A stretch of 50,342 nucleotides of DNA from Paracoccus halophilus (GTDB taxonomy: Bacteria > Pseudomonadota > Alphaproteobacteria > Rhodobacterales > Rhodobacteraceae), in assembly GCF_000763905.1 (NCBI RefSeq), contig NZ_JRKN01000024.1:1-50342 (forward strand), in the 5' to 3' direction. The position numbers and the translations under genes were made by a program. A model generated the notes under the pieces. It was given only the letters and a program-made list of their open reading frames with translations, did not search any database and was not told the DNA's origin. Below, piece after piece: positions 36,252-46,720 of the stretch (position 1 is the first letter of the stretch; each line of letters opens with the position of its first letter).

Positions 36252-36301
36252 GCCGCGCGACCGGCGCGGCACTGACGTGATCCTGTGGCCGCATCGCGGC
36301 C
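36252..36301 (-). other. Two intercistronic hairpins before the PotD-type gene
   Basis: GCCGCGC/GCGCGGC (36252-36258 with 36264-36270, 5-nt loop) and GGCCGC/GCGGCC (36287-36292 with 36296-36301, 3-nt loop) stand in tandem in the 81-bp gap between the thioesterase stop and the binding-protein start. Neither has a U-run. They may set the amount of the binding-protein message, as often happens around such genes. Confidence 0.45.
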
Positions 36302-36311
36302 GGGCGCCGCC

Positions 36312-38145
<1,834 letters not shown>

Positions 38146-38146
38146 G

Positions 38147-38905
38147 TCAGAACAGCCTTGGTTGCAGTGGCGAGGCACTGGTCAGCCCGCCATCTATGGT
38201 AAAGGATTGGCCGGTCACGAAGCCGGCCGCGTCGGAAACCAGCCAGAGGATCGCCCCGGCCACGTCCTGCGGCGCGCCAAGGCGTCCCGCCGGGTGGCGC
38301 GCGATCGCATCCGCCCTTGCCCTTTCGGGATCATGGGCCAGGGCGAAGCCCGCCTCGGCCATATCGGTCATGATCCAGCCGGGGCGGACCGCATTGCAGC
38401 GGATCCGGGGGCCATGATCCACCGCGATGGATCGCGTCAGCGCATGGACGAAGCCCTTGGAGGCATTGTAGATCGCCATCGAGGGGTCCGCGACCTCGCC
38501 CGAGACCGAGCCCAGATTGACGATGCTGCCGCCGGTTTCCGGCACCTGCGGGATGAAGGCGCGGCACATGTTGAACACGCCCCGGCAATTCGCGCCGATC
38601 AGCCGGTCCCAGTCGTCATCCGTCGTCTCGGTCACGGTCTTCTCGATCTGGATGCCGGCATTGTTGACCAGGATCGAGACCGGGCCGAATTCCGCCCGGG
38701 CCTCTGCACAGATCCGCGCGGCATCATCGGCGCGCGAAACATCGCCCTGCACCCACAGGATCTCCGCAGGCAGATCCTCGGGCCGGGCGCCGCGGCCGCA
38801 AATCGTCAGATCGGCCCCGGCCGCGCGCAGCGCCTCGGTGACGGCGCGGCCGATGCCGCGGCCGCCGCCGGTGACAATCGCGGCCTTTCCCGCCAGCGCG
38901 GTCAT
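38147..38905 (-). CDS. Short-chain dehydrogenase/reductase, carnitine island
   Basis: A 252-residue classical SDR. NAD(P) binding is at VTGGGRGIGRAVTEAL (residues 12-27), NNAGIQIEKT near 88, the active-site Ser in NLGSVSGEVA and YNASKG near 153-158, and the closing GQSFTIDGGL. The ATG at 38905 shares a base with the aldehyde dehydrogenase stop (TGATG); a TTG one codon earlier is possible. Position next to cdhA hints at a hydroxy-acid substrate, for example acetoacetate made by CdhC, D-carnitine or another carnitine derivative. The substrate cannot be told from sequence. Confidence 0.85.
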   Translation of the reverse strand: MTALAGKAAIVTGGGRGIGRAVTEALRAAGADLTICGRGARPEDLPAEILWVQGDVSRADDAARICAEARAEFGPVSILVNNAGIQIEKTVTETTDDDWDRLIGANCRGVFNMCRAFIPQVPETGGSIVNLGSVSGEVADPSMAIYNASKGFVHALTRSIAVDHGPRIRCNAVRPGWIMTDMAEAGFALAHDPERARADAIARHPAGRLGAPQDVAGAILWLVSDAAGFVTGQSFTIDGGLTSASPLQPRLF

Positions 38906-40323
38906 CAATGCGCCACCATGACGTGACGCACGGCGGTATAGGCATCCAGCGCATAGACCGACATGTCGCAGCCCGTGCCCGAGCCCTTCATCGCGGCCCA
39001 GGGCATTTCCGGGGTGGCGACGCCATGCGTGTTCACCCAGGTAAAGCCATAGCGCAGCCGGCTGGCCATCGCCATCGCGCGGCCCGCATCCCGCGTCCAG
39101 ACCGAGGATGCAAGGCCATAGCGCCCGGTATTCACCGCCCGGATCACCGCATCATGGTCGGAAAACCGCGAGACGCTGACCACCGGGCCGAATATCTCGT
39201 TACGCGCGATCTCGGCATCGTCGGCGACATTGGCGACCACCGTCGGGCGATAGAAAAAGCCGGCCTGGTCGGGCGCGGCGCCGCCGGTCAGCACCTCGCA
39301 GCCGGCGCGGGCGCGGTCCACGAAACCGGCCACGCGGTCACGCTGCGCGGCCGAGACGACGGGCCCCATCTCGACCCCCTCATCGCGCGGCCGGCCGATG
39401 CGGATGCTGTCCACCGCGCTGGCCAGATCGGCGGTGACGCGGTCATAGATGCTGTCATGGACCACGATCCGGCAGGGCTGGGCGCAGTCCTGCCCGGCGT
39501 TGAAGAACGCGCCGCCCCGGATGGTTTCGACCAGCGCCGCGATATCGGCATCCTCGCAGACGATCACCGGCGCCTTGCCGCCCAGTTCCAGATGCACATG
39601 GCGCAACTGTTCCGCGGCGGCCCGCATCGCCGCCTGGCCGGTCGCCGGCGATCCGGTGATCGAGATCGCCTCGATCTCGGGCGCGTCCAGCATCCGCTGC
39701 CCGACCGAAGGCCCGCGCCCGTGCAGCACGTTCAGCACCCCTTTGGGCAGGATGTCGTTCAGCAGTTCGGCAAGCCGCAGCGTCGCCAGCGGCGTCACCT
39801 CCGAGGGCTTCAGGACCACCGGGCAGCCCGCCGCGAGCGGCGCGGCCAGCTTCCACGAGGCCATCATCAGCGGATAGTTCCAGGGCGCGATGGCCGCGAC
39901 CGGGCCGATCGGGTCGCGGCGGATCATGCTGGTATGCCCCGCGACATATTCCCCGGCGGCCGAGCCCTGCATGGTCCGCGCCGCCCCGGCGAAAAAGCGG
40001 AACACGTCGATGGTCAGCGGCATCTCGTCATGCAGCGCCGAGGGCCAGGGCTTGCCGACATCGCGGCTTTCCAGCCCCGCCAGTTCCTCGGCATTCGCCT
40101 CGATGGTATCGGCAATCGCCAGCAGCAGCGCGGCGCGTTCCGCCGGCGTGCTCTGCCCGAAACCGTCAAAGGCCTCGGCGGCCGCGCGCGTCGCCGCCGC
40201 GACCTGTTCGGCGCTGGCCTCGGGGATGGCGGCGATTTCCTCGCCCGTTGCAGGGTCGATGACCGGCAGCGCCTCGCCATCGCCCTGCACCAGTTCGCCA
40301 TTGATCAACAATCTGCTCGGCAT
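38905..40323 (-). CDS. Aldehyde dehydrogenase, aminobutyraldehyde dehydrogenase (PatD)-like
   Basis: A 472-residue NAD-dependent aldehyde dehydrogenase. The whole length resembles E. coli PatD/YdcW: LINGELVQGDGEALPVIDPATGEEI at the start, FRFFAGAARTMQGSAAGEYVAGHTSMIRRDP near residue 107, PWNYPLMMASWKLAPALA-like near 145, ELGGKAPVIV near 245 with the general base Glu, GQDCAQPCRI near 280 with the catalytic Cys, and VWTRDAGRAMAMASRLRYGFTWVNTH. In this island likely substrates are 4-trimethylaminobutyraldehyde, betaine aldehyde or malate semialdehyde, the last being what a CntA-type oxygenase would release. GGGGAGG precedes the ATG. Confidence 0.87.
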   Translation of the reverse strand: MPSRLLINGELVQGDGEALPVIDPATGEEIAAIPEASAEQVAAATRAAAEAFDGFGQSTPAERAALLLAIADTIEANAEELAGLESRDVGKPWPSALHDEMPLTIDVFRFFAGAARTMQGSAAGEYVAGHTSMIRRDPIGPVAAIAPWNYPLMMASWKLAAPLAAGCPVVLKPSEVTPLATLRLAELLNDILPKGVLNVLHGRGPSVGQRMLDAPEIEAISITGSPATGQAAMRAAAEQLRHVHLELGGKAPVIVCEDADIAALVETIRGGAFFNAGQDCAQPCRIVVHDSIYDRVTADLASAVDSIRIGRPRDEGVEMGPVVSAAQRDRVAGFVDRARAGCEVLTGGAAPDQAGFFYRPTVVANVADDAEIARNEIFGPVVSVSRFSDHDAVIRAVNTGRYGLASSVWTRDAGRAMAMASRLRYGFTWVNTHGVATPEMPWAAMKGSGTGCDMSVYALDAYTAVRHVMVAH

Positions 40324-40348
40324 CGCCGCCTCCCCCCTTTTGGTCCGG

Positions 40349-41281
40349 TCAGAATTTCACCATGTCGCCACCCTTGAGGCCCAGCCTTTCGCGCGCCTCG
40401 GCGGGGGTGGCGACGGTCAGGCCCAGGCTCTCGACGATCTCGCGGATGCGCCGCACCTGCTGCGCGTTCGAGGTGGCGAGCTCGCCCTTGCCGATGAACA
40501 GGCTGTCCTCCAGCCCGACGCGCAGATTGCCGCCCAGAAGCGCGCTTTGCGTGGCAAAAGGCATCTGGTTGCGGCCGGCGGCCAGCACCGACCATTCATA
40601 GTTTTCCGGGCCGAACAGGCGATCCGCAACCTTGTGCATATGCATGAGGTTTTCCAGATCCGCACCGACGCCGCCCAGAATGCCGAACACCATCTGGATG
40701 AAGAAGGGCGGCTTGATCAGGCCCTGATCTATGAACCATTTGACGTTGTAGAGATGGCTCAGATCGTAGCATTCGAATTCGAATTTCGTGCCATGCCCCT
40801 GGCCCAGCGTCTTGAGCGCGTATTCGATGGTCGCGAAGGTGTTCGGAAAGATGAAATCCCGCGTCATTTCCAGGAATTGCGGCTCCCAGTCATGCTTCCA
40901 TTCCTTGTATTTGGACAGCAGCGGAAAGATCGCGAAATTCATCGAGCCCATGTTCAGGCTGGCCATTTCCGGGCTGGCCGTGGTCGCGGCCAGCAGCCGC
41001 TCGTCCATGGTCATGCCAAGCCCGCCGCCGGTCGAGACGTTGATCACCGCATCGGTCGATTGCTTGATGACCGGCAGGAACTGCTGGAACGTCTCGGGCC
41101 GGGGATCGGGCTTGCCGGTTTCGGGATCGCGCGCATGCAGATGGATGATCGCGGCGCCGGCCTCGGCGGCCTCGATGCTGGCGGTGGCGATCTCGGCCGG
41201 CGTGATCGGCAGATGCGGCGACATGGTGGGCGTATGGATGCCGCCGGTCGGCGCGCAGGTGATGATGACGGATCTGGACAT
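40349..41281 (-). CDS. cdhC: BKACE (DUF849) enzyme, dehydrocarnitine cleavage
   Basis: A 310-residue beta-keto acid cleavage enzyme with a TIM-barrel fold. Zinc ligands lie in IIHLHARDPETGKPDPRP (His47, His49), with STGGGLGMTMDERL near residue 82, ASLNMGSMNF near 108, FECYDLSHLYN near 168 and GGNLRVGLEDSLFI near 255, all hallmarks of the family. In Pseudomonas the CdhC member converts 3-dehydrocarnitine plus acetyl-CoA into betainyl-CoA plus acetoacetate. Neighbouring CdhA and thioesterase genes make this the best reading; 3-keto-5-aminohexanoate cleavage is the main alternative in the family. Confidence 0.88.
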   Translation of the reverse strand: MSRSVIITCAPTGGIHTPTMSPHLPITPAEIATASIEAAEAGAAIIHLHARDPETGKPDPRPETFQQFLPVIKQSTDAVINVSTGGGLGMTMDERLLAATTASPEMASLNMGSMNFAIFPLLSKYKEWKHDWEPQFLEMTRDFIFPNTFATIEYALKTLGQGHGTKFEFECYDLSHLYNVKWFIDQGLIKPPFFIQMVFGILGGVGADLENLMHMHKVADRLFGPENYEWSVLAAGRNQMPFATQSALLGGNLRVGLEDSLFIGKGELATSNAQQVRRIREIVESLGLTVATPAEARERLGLKGGDMVKF

Positions 41282-41299
41282 GTTTCGTCCCTTGCTTGG

Positions 41300-42100
41300 C
41301 TAGAATTTCATCTGCTGGACCTGCGCCGTCAGGCCGCCATCCAGCACCCAGAGCTGGCCCGAGGCATAGCGCGCCTCGTCCGAAGCCAGCCAGTTCACCA
41401 GATTTGCGACATCTTCGGGCGTGCCGCAACTGCGCGTCGGATGAACCTCGCGTACCTTGTCGAGAACATCGCCCAGCGTCCCGCCGCCGGCGCCCGATCC
41501 GGCGCCGGAAAAGAAGCCGCGCAGCATCGGCGTGTCGACATAGCCCGGGCAGATCGCGTTGACGCGGATCCCCTCGGGGCCGTGATCGCAGGCCATGGCG
41601 CGGGTCAGCGCATGGACCGCGCCCTTGGTCGCGCAATAGGCGGCAAGGCCCGGATCGGCGATGAACCCGTCATAAGAGCCGAAATTGATGATCGAGGCGG
41701 TGCTGCCGCCCGCGCTGGCCTTGCGCAGCAGCGGCAGGGCGTGTTTCGCGGCCAGAAATGTGCCGGTGACATTGATCGCGAAAATGCGGTTCCAGTCATC
41801 CAGGCTGGTGTGCTCGATCGTGTGTTCAAGCTCGATCCCGGCGGCATTGACCAGAATGTCCAGCCTGCCGCTGTCACCGGCGACGGTTTCCATCGCCGCC
41901 CGGATCTCGGCCTCGGAAGTCACATCCATCCGGATGAACCGGCCGGCATCGCCGGCGCCGGCCTCCATGCTGCCGTGATCGCTGAGATCGGCGGCATAGA
42001 CCGTCGCGCCCTCGTGCAGAAAGCGCGCGCAGATGGCGCGGCCGATACCGCCGCGCCCGCCGGTGACAAGGGCAACCCTGCCCTGCAGCATTCCGGTCAT
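41300..42100 (-). CDS. Short-chain dehydrogenase/reductase, second in the carnitine island
   Basis: A 266-residue classical SDR: MTGMLQGRVALVTGGRGGIGRAIC at the start, NAAGIELEHTIEHTSLDDWNRIFAINVTGT near residue 88, INFGSYDG and YCATKG for the Ser-Tyr-Lys site near 142-162, and the closing SGQLWVLDGGL. A Gly/Ala-rich insert (SGAGSGAGGGTLGD near 205) is unusual. It differs much from the other SDR of the island, so they are unlikely to be recent duplicates. Start codons at 42109, 42100 and 42091 are all possible; 42100 gives the usual N-terminal length. Acetoacetate reduction to 3-hydroxybutyrate is one attractive but unproven role. Confidence 0.83.
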   Translation of the reverse strand: MTGMLQGRVALVTGGRGGIGRAICARFLHEGATVYAADLSDHGSMEAGAGDAGRFIRMDVTSEAEIRAAMETVAGDSGRLDILVNAAGIELEHTIEHTSLDDWNRIFAINVTGTFLAAKHALPLLRKASAGGSTASIINFGSYDGFIADPGLAAYCATKGAVHALTRAMACDHGPEGIRVNAICPGYVDTPMLRGFFSGAGSGAGGGTLGDVLDKVREVHPTRSCGTPEDVANLVNWLASDEARYASGQLWVLDGGLTAQVQQMKF

Positions 42101-42137
42101 TCCCGGCATTCCGTGCCGGCGGCGCGGATGCGCGGCC

Positions 42138-43280
42138 TCATGCCCTTGCAGCCTGCGCATAGGCGTCCAGCACCAGCCCGTGGAAATGGTGCAACGCATG
42201 TTCGGACTGGCCCGACCCCTCGGGATCGTTGACGATGCGGCCCTGGGTAAAGGCGGGCGTGCTCATGCCGCGCTGCACGCTTTCCACCAGGCCGATATCC
42301 TCGGGCTGCAACACCTCGTTGATATAGCGGATCGCCTCGAGCTCGGTCGCATCCGCCTCGGGTGTCTCGAGGTAGAAGTCATAGGTTTCCAGCGTCCGGT
42401 CGGGACCGGCGGGAATGACGTTCAGCACGATCATCGAGGACCGGCCCGGATAGCGCATCAGGCAGGTATTGGGCCACAGCCACCAGACGGCATGCGTCTT
42501 GACCTTGGCGTTCGAGGTGTCATAGGCGCTGTTCGCGGTCTTGCCCGCCTCGGCCATATGGCTGGAATAGATGCCATGGGTCGTCACCTTGTAGGTGTCC
42601 ATGTCGACCAGCGTGCAGAAATCCTTGTGCGCGGTCGGGCAGTGATAGCATTCCAGGAAGTTGTCGATGACGTTCTTCCAGTTCGACCGGATGTCATAGG
42701 TCAGCCGGTGGCCAAAGGTCAGCTGTTCGATATCGGGCGCCCAGTGCCGGATCTCGGTTTCCAGATCGCCGGATTGTTTCGACAGCGATTCCGCGCCCGG
42801 GTCCAGGTTCACATAGACGAAACCGCAGAACTCTTCGACCTGGACCTGATCGAGGCAGATATCCTTGGTATTGAAGTTCTCCAGCGTCTCGGTATGGGGC
42901 GCGCGGACCAGCTGGCCATCCAGCTTGTAGGTCCAGGCGTGATAGGGGCACATGATCCGGGTGGTGTTGCCCGTGCCCTCCAGCAGGTGATGGGCGCGAT
43001 GCTTGCAGACATTGTAGAAGGCGCGCAGCGTGCCTTCGCGGTCGCGCACCACGGCGATCGGATAGCCGGCGACGGTGACCGCGATGTAATCGCCGGGATT
43101 GCGCAGCTTTTCGACATGGCAGACCCATTGCCAGGTGCGCGCGAAAATCGCCCGCAGATCGGCGTTATACCAGCTTTGCCCGGTATAGGCATCGGCGTTG
43201 AGCGACATCGTGCGCGAGGGATTGGGGTCGAAGCCGCGGGGGATGGCGTCGAATTCGGCTTTGTTGGGAAGCTCCGTCAT
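42138..43280 (-). CDS. Rieske non-heme iron oxygenase, quaternary-amine type
   Basis: A 380-residue oxygenase alpha subunit. The Rieske 2Fe-2S site is Cys92-x-His94 (VCKHRAHHLL) and Cys111-x2-His114 (CPYHAW). The catalytic iron site is in NWKNVIDNFLECYHCPTAH, with His213 and His218; the residue that links the two centres is Glu210, where most Rieske oxygenases have Asp, as described for carnitine monooxygenase CntA. It therefore probably acts on a trimethylammonium compound: glycine betaine (N-demethylation, GbcA-like) or carnitine (trimethylamine release). Electrons probably come from the ferredoxin at 36821. ATG 43280 follows AAGGA; the ATG at 43319 has no ribosome site. Confidence 0.88.
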   Translation of the reverse strand: MTELPNKAEFDAIPRGFDPNPSRTMSLNADAYTGQSWYNADLRAIFARTWQWVCHVEKLRNPGDYIAVTVAGYPIAVVRDREGTLRAFYNVCKHRAHHLLEGTGNTTRIMCPYHAWTYKLDGQLVRAPHTETLENFNTKDICLDQVQVEEFCGFVYVNLDPGAESLSKQSGDLETEIRHWAPDIEQLTFGHRLTYDIRSNWKNVIDNFLECYHCPTAHKDFCTLVDMDTYKVTTHGIYSSHMAEAGKTANSAYDTSNAKVKTHAVWWLWPNTCLMRYPGRSSMIVLNVIPAGPDRTLETYDFYLETPEADATELEAIRYINEVLQPEDIGLVESVQRGMSTPAFTQGRIVNDPEGSGQSEHALHHFHGLVLDAYAQAARA

Positions 43281-43418
43281 GGGACGATCCTTTGCTGGAA
43301 AGATACCTAGCGGCGTCATGGCGACGATCTGGATTCAGATTAGTCGCGGATTACCGCCCCGGATGTCGCCCATTGGCCGGAAATTTCGCTTTTTTCGCCA
43401 TCAGCTGCGGGCGGCACC

Positions 43419-44441
43419 TCAGCCCCCGTCACCCTGCCTGCGATGCATGGGCCAGGCGCGGAACTCGAACGGGATGCGCCCCTCCAGCCGGTCGGAGCGC
43501 GGCGAGATGCCGAACCTGCTTTTATAGGCCTGCGAGAAATGCGCCTGACTGGCAAAGCCGGTGGCGGCGGCAACCTGCGACAATTGCAGGTTGGTCTGCG
43601 TCACCAGCCCGCGCGCGCGATCCAGCCGGATATCGCGGTAATAAAGCACGGCGGTCTTGCCGACATAGCGTTCGAACATGCGCGAGACATGGCGCTGCGA
43701 CAGCCCGATCCGGTCGCAAAGCTCGGGGATCGGCAGCGGCTCTTCCAGATTGCGCTCCATCTCGGCGATGATCTGGCGGAGCGCGGTCGGCGTGGTATGG
43801 CCCAGAGGCTCGATGGTCGAGGGGTTCTGCGGCGCGCTTTCGCCGCGAATCACCGGATGAAAGACATAGCGCGCGGCGGCATTGGCCAGCGCATTGTCGC
43901 AATGCGCGCGCACCAGCTCCAGCCCCATATCGGCGGCGGCGGTTCCGCCGCAGCAGGTGAAGCGGCCCTTGCCGAGGGTAAAGATATTCTCCGAGACCTC
44001 GATATCGTCATACAGTTCCTGCAACGCGTCGATATGTTCGTAATGCACCGTCGCGGCCTGTTTGCGCAGCAACCCCGCCTCGGCCAGGATGAAGGCGCCG
44101 GTATCCAGCGCGCCCAGCACCACCCCCTGACGCGCCCATTTGCGCAGCGCGACCAGAAGCTGCGGCGAGGCATGCGATTCGGGCGACCAGCTGGACGAGA
44201 CGACGACGATATCGAACCTGTCCTCTTCCAGTTCCTTCAGCGGCCGGGTGTTGACGCTCAGCCCGTTGCTGGCCATGACCGTGCCGCCGCCGACCGAGGC
44301 AAAGACCCATTTGAAATGCGTCACCCCGGCCAGGTAATTGGCGGCGCGCAGCGGATCGACCAGCGCGACCGTCGCCATCAGATTGAAATTCGGAGTCACG
44401 AGCAGCAGCAGCCACACGGTGCGCGCCGTTTCCTGGGGCAT
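43419..44441 (-). CDS. GlxA-type AraC family regulator (GATase1-like + HTH)
   Basis: A 340-residue activator. Residues about 8-180 are a class I glutamine-amidotransferase-like domain (VWLLLLVTPNFNLMATVALVDPLRAANYL, DTGAFILAEAGLLRKQAATVHYEH, ENIFTLGKGRFTCCGGTAAADMGLELV). Residues about 225-320 are the AraC DNA-binding domain (IPELCDRIGLSQRHVSRMFERYVGKTAVLYYRDIRLDRARGL, FASQAHFSQAYKSRFGISPR). CdhR and GbdR, which sense carnitine and betaine in Pseudomonas, have this design. It lies just before the Rieske gene (138-bp gap, same strand) and is divergent from the importer, so it most likely controls both. ATG 44441 follows AGGAG. Confidence 0.88.
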   Translation of the reverse strand: MPQETARTVWLLLLVTPNFNLMATVALVDPLRAANYLAGVTHFKWVFASVGGGTVMASNGLSVNTRPLKELEEDRFDIVVVSSSWSPESHASPQLLVALRKWARQGVVLGALDTGAFILAEAGLLRKQAATVHYEHIDALQELYDDIEVSENIFTLGKGRFTCCGGTAAADMGLELVRAHCDNALANAAARYVFHPVIRGESAPQNPSTIEPLGHTTPTALRQIIAEMERNLEEPLPIPELCDRIGLSQRHVSRMFERYVGKTAVLYYRDIRLDRARGLVTQTNLQLSQVAAATGFASQAHFSQAYKSRFGISPRSDRLEGRIPFEFRAWPMHRRQGDGG

Positions 44442-44681
44442 GACCTGCTCCTGGGTACAGGGCCAAATACGAAAACTTTCCGGCGATCCAGCGTAAGTCA
44501 CGCCGGGCCATCCGGCAAATGAAAAGATCGGCGAATTGCCCGGACCCGGCCCTTGCGCGGTGGCGGCCGATTCGCGGGTCCGGCCAAAATTGAAATGTAT
44601 TGGTCCAAAATCGGCAAGTTTATTGCGCTTATCGTGCAACAATTTTGCCGAACGGCACTGGCTGCCGTCGGGGAGGACATG
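44442..44681. promoter_or_regulatory. Divergent control region, regulator versus amine importer
   Basis: 240 bp between the regulator and importer genes. The importer-proximal half (about 44580-44650) is AT-rich. TTGC-GCTTATCGT-GCAA at 44623-44639 is a 17-bp imperfect palindrome that could bind the AraC-type regulator about 45 bp before the importer start. No -35/-10 pair is obvious. GGGAGGAC forms the ribosome site of the importer gene. Confidence 0.4.
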
Positions 44682-45641
44682 ATGAAAACTGCAAAAGCGA
44701 CCGTTCTGGTAGCCATGGCCGGCCTGTTCGCGACGCCCTTGGCGGCGGCCGAACTGGGCGCGGTGGATGAGCCGATCAAGCTTGCCGTCAACGAATGGAC
44801 CGGGCAGCACATCACCACGCTGATCGCCGGGCATATGCTGAAAGAGGCCGGCTACAAGGTCGAATACATCACCGCCGGCTATCAGAACATGTGGCCCGCC
44901 ATGGCCGAGGGCGATCTGGATGCCGCGGTCGAGGTCTGGGAATCCAACGTGCCGCAAGGCTATTACCAGCTTCGCGACGGCGGCCGGCTCGAGGATCTGG
45001 GCGCGCTCGGCCTCGATGCGCGCGAGGGCTTCGTCTATCCCGCCTATATGGAGGAACAATGCCCCGGCCTGCCCGACTGGCAGGCGCTGGCGGCCTGCGC
45101 CGCGAATTTCGCCACCGTCGAGACCCTGCCGCAGGGGCGTCTGGTCGATTACCCCGGCGAATGGGGCACGCCCGGCGCCGACCGGATGGCCGCGCTGAAC
45201 CTGCCCTTCAAGGCGATCCCGGCCGGCTCCGAAGGCGCGCTGGTGGCCGAGTTCAAGGCCGCGCAATCGCAAAAGACGCCCCTGCTGGCGGTGTTCTGGC
45301 AGCCGCATTGGGCGATCACCGCCTTCGACCTGAAATTCACCAAACTGCCCGAAGGGACCGAGGCCTGCTATGCCGACGCCTCGGCCGGTCCGAACCCGGA
45401 TGTGACGGGCGATTGCGATTTCCTGCCGACGCGGGTCTTCAAGGCCGCCTGGCCGGGCCTGAAAGAGAAATGGCCGGCCGCGCATGAGATCCTGACCAAT
45501 CTGCAGCTCAGCGTCGAACAGCAGCAGCCGCTGATGGGCGCGGTCGATGTCGATGGCCGCCCCGCCGAGCAGGTGGTGGCGGAATGGGTCGCCGCCAATG
45601 AATCCGCCTGGCGCCCCATCGTCGACGCGGCAATCCGGTGA
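44682..45641 (+). CDS. Quaternary-amine ABC transporter binding protein (OpuAC family)
   Basis: A 319-residue periplasmic protein with signal peptide MKTAKATVLVAMAGLFATPLAAA and one OpuAC/ProX-type domain. AVNEWTGQHITTLIAGHMLKEAGYKVEYI at the start and MWPAMAEGDLDAAVEVWESNVP near residue 75, then VDYPGEWG and AVFWQPHWAITAFDLKFTKLP, supply Trp residues of the kind that cage trimethylammonium groups. Carnitine, betaine or choline are the likely ligands, with carnitine favoured by the adjacent degradation genes (CaiX-like). ATG 44682 is 5 nt after GGAGG; the ATG at 44679 is too close to it. Its stop overlaps the ATPase start in GTGA. Confidence 0.9.
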   Translation: MKTAKATVLVAMAGLFATPLAAAELGAVDEPIKLAVNEWTGQHITTLIAGHMLKEAGYKVEYITAGYQNMWPAMAEGDLDAAVEVWESNVPQGYYQLRDGGRLEDLGALGLDAREGFVYPAYMEEQCPGLPDWQALAACAANFATVETLPQGRLVDYPGEWGTPGADRMAALNLPFKAIPAGSEGALVAEFKAAQSQKTPLLAVFWQPHWAITAFDLKFTKLPEGTEACYADASAGPNPDVTGDCDFLPTRVFKAAWPGLKEKWPAAHEILTNLQLSVEQQQPLMGAVDVDGRPAEQVVAEWVAANESAWRPIVDAAIR

Positions 45642-46720
45642 GCGGCGCGGTGATCCAGGATCGGCCCGCCCCTGCCGGGGCGCCTGCGATCTCGTGCCGG
45701 GGGGTCTGGCAGGTCTTTGGCGTCAATGCGCGCGCCAGCCTCGACCTCGCGCTTGGGGAAACCGGCGGCGACACCGCCGCGACGGCGCGGCTCCTGCGCC
45801 AGCGCGGGCTGATCCCGGCGGTGCAGGACATCACCTTCGACGTGGCCGAGGGCGAGGTGTTCGTCATCATGGGCCTGTCCGGTTCGGGCAAGTCCACGCT
45901 GATCCGCACCATCGCGCGGCTGATCGACGGCACCGCCGGCGAGATCCGCATCGCCGGCGAGGATATCCTGACCGCCGATGCCCGGCGCCTGCTGGCGCTG
46001 CGGCGCGACAAGCTGGGCATGGTGTTTCAGCATTTCGGCCTGTTCCCGCACATGACCGTCGCCGAGAATGTGGCCTTTCCGCTCAAGATGCAGGGCATGG
46101 GTCCCGAGCAGCGCCGCGCCCGCGCGCTGGAGGTGCTGGAGCTGGTCAGCCTGAAGGGGCGCGAGGATTCCTTTCCGCGCCAGCTGTCGGGCGGCCAGCA
46201 GCAGCGCGTGGGGATCGCGCGCTCGCTGGCGGTGAATCCGGATCTGTGGTTCCTGGACGAGCCGTTCTCCGCGCTGGACCCGCTGATCCGGCGCCAGTTG
46301 CAGGACGAGTTCCTGTCGATCCAGGCCGATCTGGGCAAGACCTCGGTCTTTATCACCCATGACATCAGCGAGGCGCTGAAGATCGCCGACCGGATCGCGA
46401 TCATGCGCGACGGCGTGCTGGTCCAGATCGGCACGCCGGACGATATCGTGCTGAACCCGGTGAACGATTATGTGCGCGAATTCACCCGCGACGTGCCCAA
46501 GGGCCGCCATGCCCATGTCGAGACGATCATGACCCTGCCCGCATCGCTGCCCAGGATGCCCGACGACCCCGGGCTGCGCGCGAACATGACCATCGATTCC
46601 GCGCTGGCCGCCTGCATGTCGCTGTATCAGCCGGTCCCGGTCTGGGGCGCGAACGGGGAAATCGCGGGCGTGGTGAAACCCTCGGACCTGGCCTCGGCCC
46701 TGACGCCCGATGAGCTCTGA
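45638..46720 (+). CDS. Quaternary-amine ABC transporter ATPase (ProV/OpuAA type)
   Basis: A 360-residue ATPase. The N-terminal extension VFGVNARASLDLALGE is typical of ProV-like proteins. Walker A is IMGLSGSGKSTLIRTIARL near residue 82, the signature QLSGGQQQRVGIARSLAVNP near 185, Walker B LWFLDEPFSALDP near 206 and the switch FITHDISEALKIADRIAIM near 238. The C-terminus holds only one partial CBS-like repeat (SLYQPVPVWGANGEIAGVVKPSDLASAL), less than the tandem CBS pair that senses osmotic state in OpuA, which suits a catabolic rather than osmotic system. The start is GTG. It overlaps the permease gene by 11 bp. Confidence 0.92.
   Translation: MSGAVIQDRPAPAGAPAISCRGVWQVFGVNARASLDLALGETGGDTAATARLLRQRGLIPAVQDITFDVAEGEVFVIMGLSGSGKSTLIRTIARLIDGTAGEIRIAGEDILTADARRLLALRRDKLGMVFQHFGLFPHMTVAENVAFPLKMQGMGPEQRRARALEVLELVSLKGREDSFPRQLSGGQQQRVGIARSLAVNPDLWFLDEPFSALDPLIRRQLQDEFLSIQADLGKTSVFITHDISEALKIADRIAIMRDGVLVQIGTPDDIVLNPVNDYVREFTRDVPKGRHAHVETIMTLPASLPRMPDDPGLRANMTIDSALAACMSLYQPVPVWGANGEIAGVVKPSDLASALTPDEL

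Noticed and set aside
43419..45485. AraC-type regulator read as a 688-residue protein
   Set aside because: The extension runs antisense through the importer binding-protein gene and shows no domain; ATG 44441 has AGGAG and starts the family domain.
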